Program-made: the position numbers and the translations under genes | The notes under the pieces: generated by a model | Databases searched by the model: none | Seen by the model: the letters and a program-made list of their open reading frames with translations, nothing else | Told to the model about the DNA's origin: nothing | DNA from: Chryseobacterium sp. OV279 | GTDB taxonomy: Bacteria > Bacteroidota > Bacteroidia > Flavobacteriales > Weeksellaceae | Assembly (NCBI RefSeq): GCF_900128945.1 | Contig: NZ_FQUD01000003.1 | Span: 744,001 to 808,000 of the forward strand | Length of the DNA: 64,000 nt | Reading direction: 5' to 3' | Part shown: positions 61,311-64,000 of the stretch, piece by piece | Layout of the letters: each line of letters opens with the position of its first letter | Position numbering within the stretch: the first letter of the stretch is position 1

Positions 61311-61416
61311 TTTTTTTATTTGAAGTTGAAGTAAGGTAATTGGAAGATTATCTTTTTTTGTTTCTATACTTTTCAACATTTCCATTCTAATTTCCGGATT
61401 ACCTTTCATTTATTAT

Positions 61417-62103
61417 TTAAAATTCAAACTCCTCTCCTAACTTAGGAAGAACCAGTTCTACATTTCTATCTGCAAAATGCTTCAGTGCACTTTCGTGATC
61501 AATCTTAATCGCAGGGAAAGTATCAAAGTGGCAACCGATCACTTTCGGAGTTTTCAATAATTCTGCGGCTGCGAAAGAAGCTTTTCTAGGACACATCGTA
61601 TAGTGGCTTCCGATCGGCAGGATAGACAGGTCGATATTCCCGTAAAGCCTTGGGAACAGCTCCATATCAGCCATTACTCCGGTATCTCCGGCTAAATAGA
61701 TGTTCTTTCCTTCAGGAAGTCTGAAAATATAGCCTACAGGAACGCCTCCATAGCTCCCATCCGGGAACGAACTCGTATGATGAGCCGGTACCATGGAAAT
61801 TTTAAGATCGTCGATTTTTGCCGATCCTCCTAAGTTCACATCATCTTTATTTTTCGCTGTTTCAAAATAGGCGCATACTTCAGGCACTCCAATTACGGTA
61901 GCATCCGGATGGTGCTGCAGTACTTCCGCCACATCTGCAATATGATCACCGTGAGCATGAGTCAGCAGGATATAATCGATCTTCTGCGCCGAAATATCAA
62001 AGCCTGATTCTGCTTTTTGGTAATTGTAAAAAGGATCACTTAAAATTGTTTTGTCTTTGTACGTAAACAAAAAACAGTTTTGTCCTAAAAATTGTATTTT
62101 CAT
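61417..62103 (-). CDS. UPF0173-type metal-dependent hydrolase (UlaG-like)
   Basis: A 228-residue metallo-β-lactamase-fold protein. The motif HxHxDH reads LLTHAHGDHIADVAEVLQHH. GVPVGYIFRLPEGKNIYLAG with DTGVMADMELF gives the second ligand region, and VIGCHFDTFPAIKIDHE carries the last. It starts MKIQFLGQNCFLFTYKDKTI. Relatives hydrolyse lactones or phosphodiesters; the substrate is unknown. It lies upstream of ffs and faces it from the opposite strand. The next gene, on the same strand, is 17 bp away. Confidence 0.9.
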   Translation of the reverse strand: MKIQFLGQNCFLFTYKDKTILSDPFYNYQKAESGFDISAQKIDYILLTHAHGDHIADVAEVLQHHPDATVIGVPEVCAYFETAKNKDDVNLGGSAKIDDLKISMVPAHHTSSFPDGSYGGVPVGYIFRLPEGKNIYLAGDTGVMADMELFPRLYGNIDLSILPIGSHYTMCPRKASFAAAELLKTPKVIGCHFDTFPAIKIDHESALKHFADRNVELVLPKLGEEFEF

Positions 62104-62120
62104 TTTTAATGATTTTTAAA

Positions 62121-62432
62121 TTAAGAGACAATCCGGGAATCTATGATGATTTCTTCAAAAGAATAAATTTCATATAATGCCCAAATTGTTACTATGATTA
62201 TGAGAATTTGAAAGATGATGAGAACCCGTTTTACTTTTATTTTTTTCGTTAAAAGTAAAATTGAAAGTAAAAGATTAATGATTAGAAAAACCGTAAGCGC
62301 CAAGGCAACCGGACTTATTTCTAAGAATAATTTTTTAAACCCTTCAAAGTAACTCATCAGTTCATACAAATATACCGTTGCCAACAAAATGGATAAGCAG
62401 GAGGTTATTTTGTAGACTAAAGCATTCTTCAT
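62121..62432 (-). CDS. Small membrane protein of unknown function
   Basis: A 103-residue protein with three predicted hydrophobic helices (about 8-27, 38-62, 72-90). A lysine cluster LLTKKIKVKRVL sits between the second and third. No domain was recognised. It lies in a tight group of four genes on one strand: menA, an SRPBCC protein (3 bp upstream), this gene, and the metallo-hydrolase (17 bp downstream). Confidence 0.65.
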   Translation of the reverse strand: MKNALVYKITSCLSILLATVYLYELMSYFEGFKKLFLEISPVALALTVFLIINLLLSILLLTKKIKVKRVLIIFQILIIIVTIWALYEIYSFEEIIIDSRIVS

Positions 62433-62435
62433 GTA

Positions 62436-62882
62436 TTATTTCCGGGGAAATTTATCCTCAATGAGATTTAGTTTAATCCCATGTTCAAGATAAGCTTTAC
62501 AACCGTCTAGAACTGTCGTAAAACCGCCAGTATTGTCATTAACCGTTCTGAGCAGGTCTTCACCCGATTGGGCAAAGCCATAGCTTTTAATAACCACCAG
62601 CGTTCCTTTCTCCATTTCTTTAAATTCGTAATCTACTTGTACTGCCGGATCGCCCCACTCTGTTTTGATCAGTTGATTAGGAACAATATTGTGAACCTTT
62701 ACATTGGATTTCACGCCATACATTTCCCATTCCCACGTCACAGATTTCCCTTCTTCCAGTTTCCCGGTAGATTTTGTAAACCAGAACTGTGTGGTCTTTT
62801 CAGGATTGATAAATGCTTCAAAAACATCCGCAACCGGCTTTCTGATCAGCATCTGAGCTTCAACAAAAACATCAGTACTCAT
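62436..62882 (-). CDS. SRPBCC-family (AHSA1-like) protein
   Basis: A 148-residue protein. The START/Bet v1-like fold is shown by FVEAQMLIRKPVADVFEAFI, the pattern NPEKTTQFWFTKSTGKLEEG, VTWEWEMYGVKSNVKVHNIV and, at the end, GGFTTVLDGCKAYLEHG, all typical of the activator-of-Hsp90-ATPase-like family. These bind hydrophobic ligands and often act in stress or as auxiliary proteins. It is 12 bp downstream of menA, likely co-transcribed. Confidence 0.9.
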   Translation of the reverse strand: MSTDVFVEAQMLIRKPVADVFEAFINPEKTTQFWFTKSTGKLEEGKSVTWEWEMYGVKSNVKVHNIVPNQLIKTEWGDPAVQVDYEFKEMEKGTLVVIKSYGFAQSGEDLLRTVNDNTGGFTTVLDGCKAYLEHGIKLNLIEDKFPRK

Positions 62883-62894
62883 AGTGGTATTATT

Positions 62895-63824
62895 TTAGTT
62901 AAAAAAGTTAAGTCCAAATGCTGTAAGAACTGCCATCATAAAAGTCATGATCCCAACCTGTTTCAGGTACTGGTCCAATTCTTTTGGTTCTTTTACAGTC
63001 ATGATATTTCTTCTCAACTTCATCAGTGGCAACAGCAGGATCATTACGATAAAAACGTAATAGTTCTGAGCCTGTATAAAGCCATTCACCCCTAAAAAGA
63101 CAAGGATTAAGATCAACGGGAGCTGCAACAGGATCATTTCATAGATCATTGCATTTTTAAAGCCTATTCTCAAGGCTAAACTGTTTTTCCCGGAAAGTCT
63201 ATCGCTTTCAATGTCTCTCATGTTATTCAGGTTTAAAACCGCCATACTCATCATTCCGATGGCTGTTCCCGGTAACAACATATCCCAGCTGAAGGTTTTT
63301 GTAAACAGAAAATAACTTCCGCATACCGAAACCAATCCGAAAAATACAAATACAAAAAGATCTCCCAATCCCATGTATCCATAAGGTTTCTTTCCTACCG
63401 TATAACCAATGGCTGCTAAAATACAGGCAACGCCCAATCCAATGAAAGTGTAAAACTCTTTCATGAAATCAGGAAAAAATGCCACATATAAAAGCCCGAT
63501 GGTTGCCACAAAAGACAATACAGAAAAAAGAATGACTGCATTTTTCATCTGCTTTGCCGAAATTCTTCCTGAGGCTACCGCTCTTGCTTCCGCTTCATTG
63601 ATTCTTTTGGCATCAGTTCCTTTTACGCCGTCACCGTAGTCATTGGCATAGTTTGATAAAATCTGATACAACAGCGTTACTAAAAGAGCCAGAGCAAAAA
63701 TTCTCCAGTCCCATATTCCGCCTTCACGGTAAAGCCTCCATTTTGCAATGAAAGCCCCCATAATAATTCCGCTTAATGACAGCGGTAAAGTTCTTAGCCT
63801 TGCGGCTTTTATCCAATCCGACAT
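62895..63824 (-). CDS. menA: 1,4-dihydroxy-2-naphthoate polyprenyltransferase
   Basis: A 309-residue UbiA-superfamily membrane enzyme that adds a polyprenyl chain to 1,4-dihydroxy-2-naphthoate in menaquinone synthesis. It shows about nine transmembrane helices and the substrate motif NYANDYGDGVKGTDAKRINE (NDxxDxxxD form), plus the second acidic motif LNNMRDIESDRLSGKNSLA. The start is MSDWIKAARLRTLPLSLSGI. It is 75 bp downstream of menB on the same strand, with a 7-bp repeat array in that gap. Menaquinone is the main quinone of this phylum. Confidence 0.95.
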   Translation of the reverse strand: MSDWIKAARLRTLPLSLSGIIMGAFIAKWRLYREGGIWDWRIFALALLVTLLYQILSNYANDYGDGVKGTDAKRINEAEARAVASGRISAKQMKNAVILFSVLSFVATIGLLYVAFFPDFMKEFYTFIGLGVACILAAIGYTVGKKPYGYMGLGDLFVFVFFGLVSVCGSYFLFTKTFSWDMLLPGTAIGMMSMAVLNLNNMRDIESDRLSGKNSLALRIGFKNAMIYEMILLQLPLILILVFLGVNGFIQAQNYYVFIVMILLLPLMKLRRNIMTVKEPKELDQYLKQVGIMTFMMAVLTAFGLNFFN

Positions 63825-63832
63825 AATATATA

Positions 63833-63895
63833 AGTAATGGGTAATGAGTAATAAGTAATGGGAAAATATTGCCGATTACTTATTGCTCATCACTG
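63833..63895. repeat. 7-bp arrays in opposite orientation between menB and menA
   Basis: 63833-63860: AGTAATG, GGTAATG, AGTAATA, AGTAATG. 63875-63895: ATTACTT, ATTGCTC, ATCACTG. Both keep 7-bp phase, and the two halves can pair as a stem. Confidence 0.8.
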
Positions 63896-63899
63896 ATAT

Positions 63900-64000
63900 T
63901 TAAGAGATCCATTGATTTTCTCCGAAGTCCGGTTTTCTTTTTTCAAGGAATGCATTTCTTCCTTCCTGCGCTTCTTCCGTCATGTACGCTAAACGGGTGG
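63900..64000 (-). CDS. menB: 1,4-dihydroxy-2-naphthoyl-CoA synthase, 3' end
   Basis: The last 32 codons and a TAA stop of a gene that enters from the right edge. The peptide ends [20 protein letters not shown] then DFGENQWIS, which is the well conserved C-terminus of MenB (crotonase fold). It forms the naphthoquinone ring of menaquinone from succinylbenzoyl-CoA. The partner menA lies directly downstream on the same strand. Confidence 0.92.
   Translation of the reverse strand, partial: TRLAYMTEEAQEGRNAFLEKRKPDFGENQWIS

Noticed and set aside
61161..61409. An 82-codon minus-strand frame next to the metallo-hydrolase
   Set aside because: It covers the whole SRP RNA and its terminator on the opposite strand; the apparent protein is read from RNA structure and has no domain.

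Overview
The window is a stretch of chromosome from a low-GC flavobacterium, most likely Chryseobacterium or a close relative in the Weeksellaceae. The primary sigma factor is short. Promoter -7 boxes follow the Bacteroidota form TAnnTTTG with a TTTG-like -33 box. Families largely confined to this phylum are common: DUF2723, DUF3347, HYC_CC_PP, DUF3667, head-GIN, DUF4199 and the MmcQ/YjbR type. Starts have little Shine-Dalgarno sequence, and many genes encode short lipoproteins with a cysteine lipobox. No rRNA, tRNA, CRISPR array, prophage or intact insertion sequence was seen. The one RNA gene is the SRP RNA (ffs) near 61.2 kb.

Layout. 1-7.1 kb: a truncated MocR-type regulator, a rhodanese/TlpA exported redox pair, an FAD dehydrogenase, an SDR enzyme, a lipoprotein and an aldo/keto reductase. 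7.2-10.8 kb: three tandem exported proteins with C1q-like C-termini, behind a pair of small HTH proteins. 11-16.7 kb: a TPR-AraC regulator, a ClC chloride transporter and rpoD. 16.7-21.2 kb: a lipoprotein, a GNAT, a flavin monooxygenase and an S9 peptidase. 21.6-25.3 kb: a copper cluster whose oxidase is a fusion of a metal-binding domain, CopA and a CopB-like barrel. 25.5-34.5 kb: a TonB-dependent receptor, kdsA, DUF1697 and two large GT-C-like membrane proteins. 34.7-43.3 kb: a cysteine-synthase-like enzyme, a probable serine palmitoyltransferase, an EamA transporter, a small redox/regulator group and a B12-radical SAM protein. 43.3-52.5 kb: atpDC, ribF, small enzymes and lipoproteins, kdsB. 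52.7-64 kb: an aminotransferase, a phosphosugar mutase, envelope proteins, DUF4199 with a GT2, ffs, a metallo-hydrolase, menA and the 3' end of menB.

How the genes work together. kdsA and kdsB supply and activate Kdo for lipopolysaccharide. The AOS-family enzyme probably starts sphingolipid synthesis. The GT2, DUF2723 and GT-C-like proteins point to envelope glycan work. menA/menB serve menaquinone, and atpDC gives the beta and epsilon subunits of ATP synthase. The copper genes form one same-strand group with a good promoter in front and a twin palindrome before the oxidase.

The strongest unexplained signal is in the intergenic DNA. At least twelve gaps carry degenerate arrays with a strict 7-bp (in two places 8-bp) period, often as facing inverted arrays, and one carries ten perfect TTAGGGA copies upstream of kdsA. 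Two long palindromes of one dispersed family occur near 49.9 and 52.5 kb. Among proteins, the standout is a small lipoprotein at 49.3 kb whose helix carries fourteen histidines on a heptad ladder.
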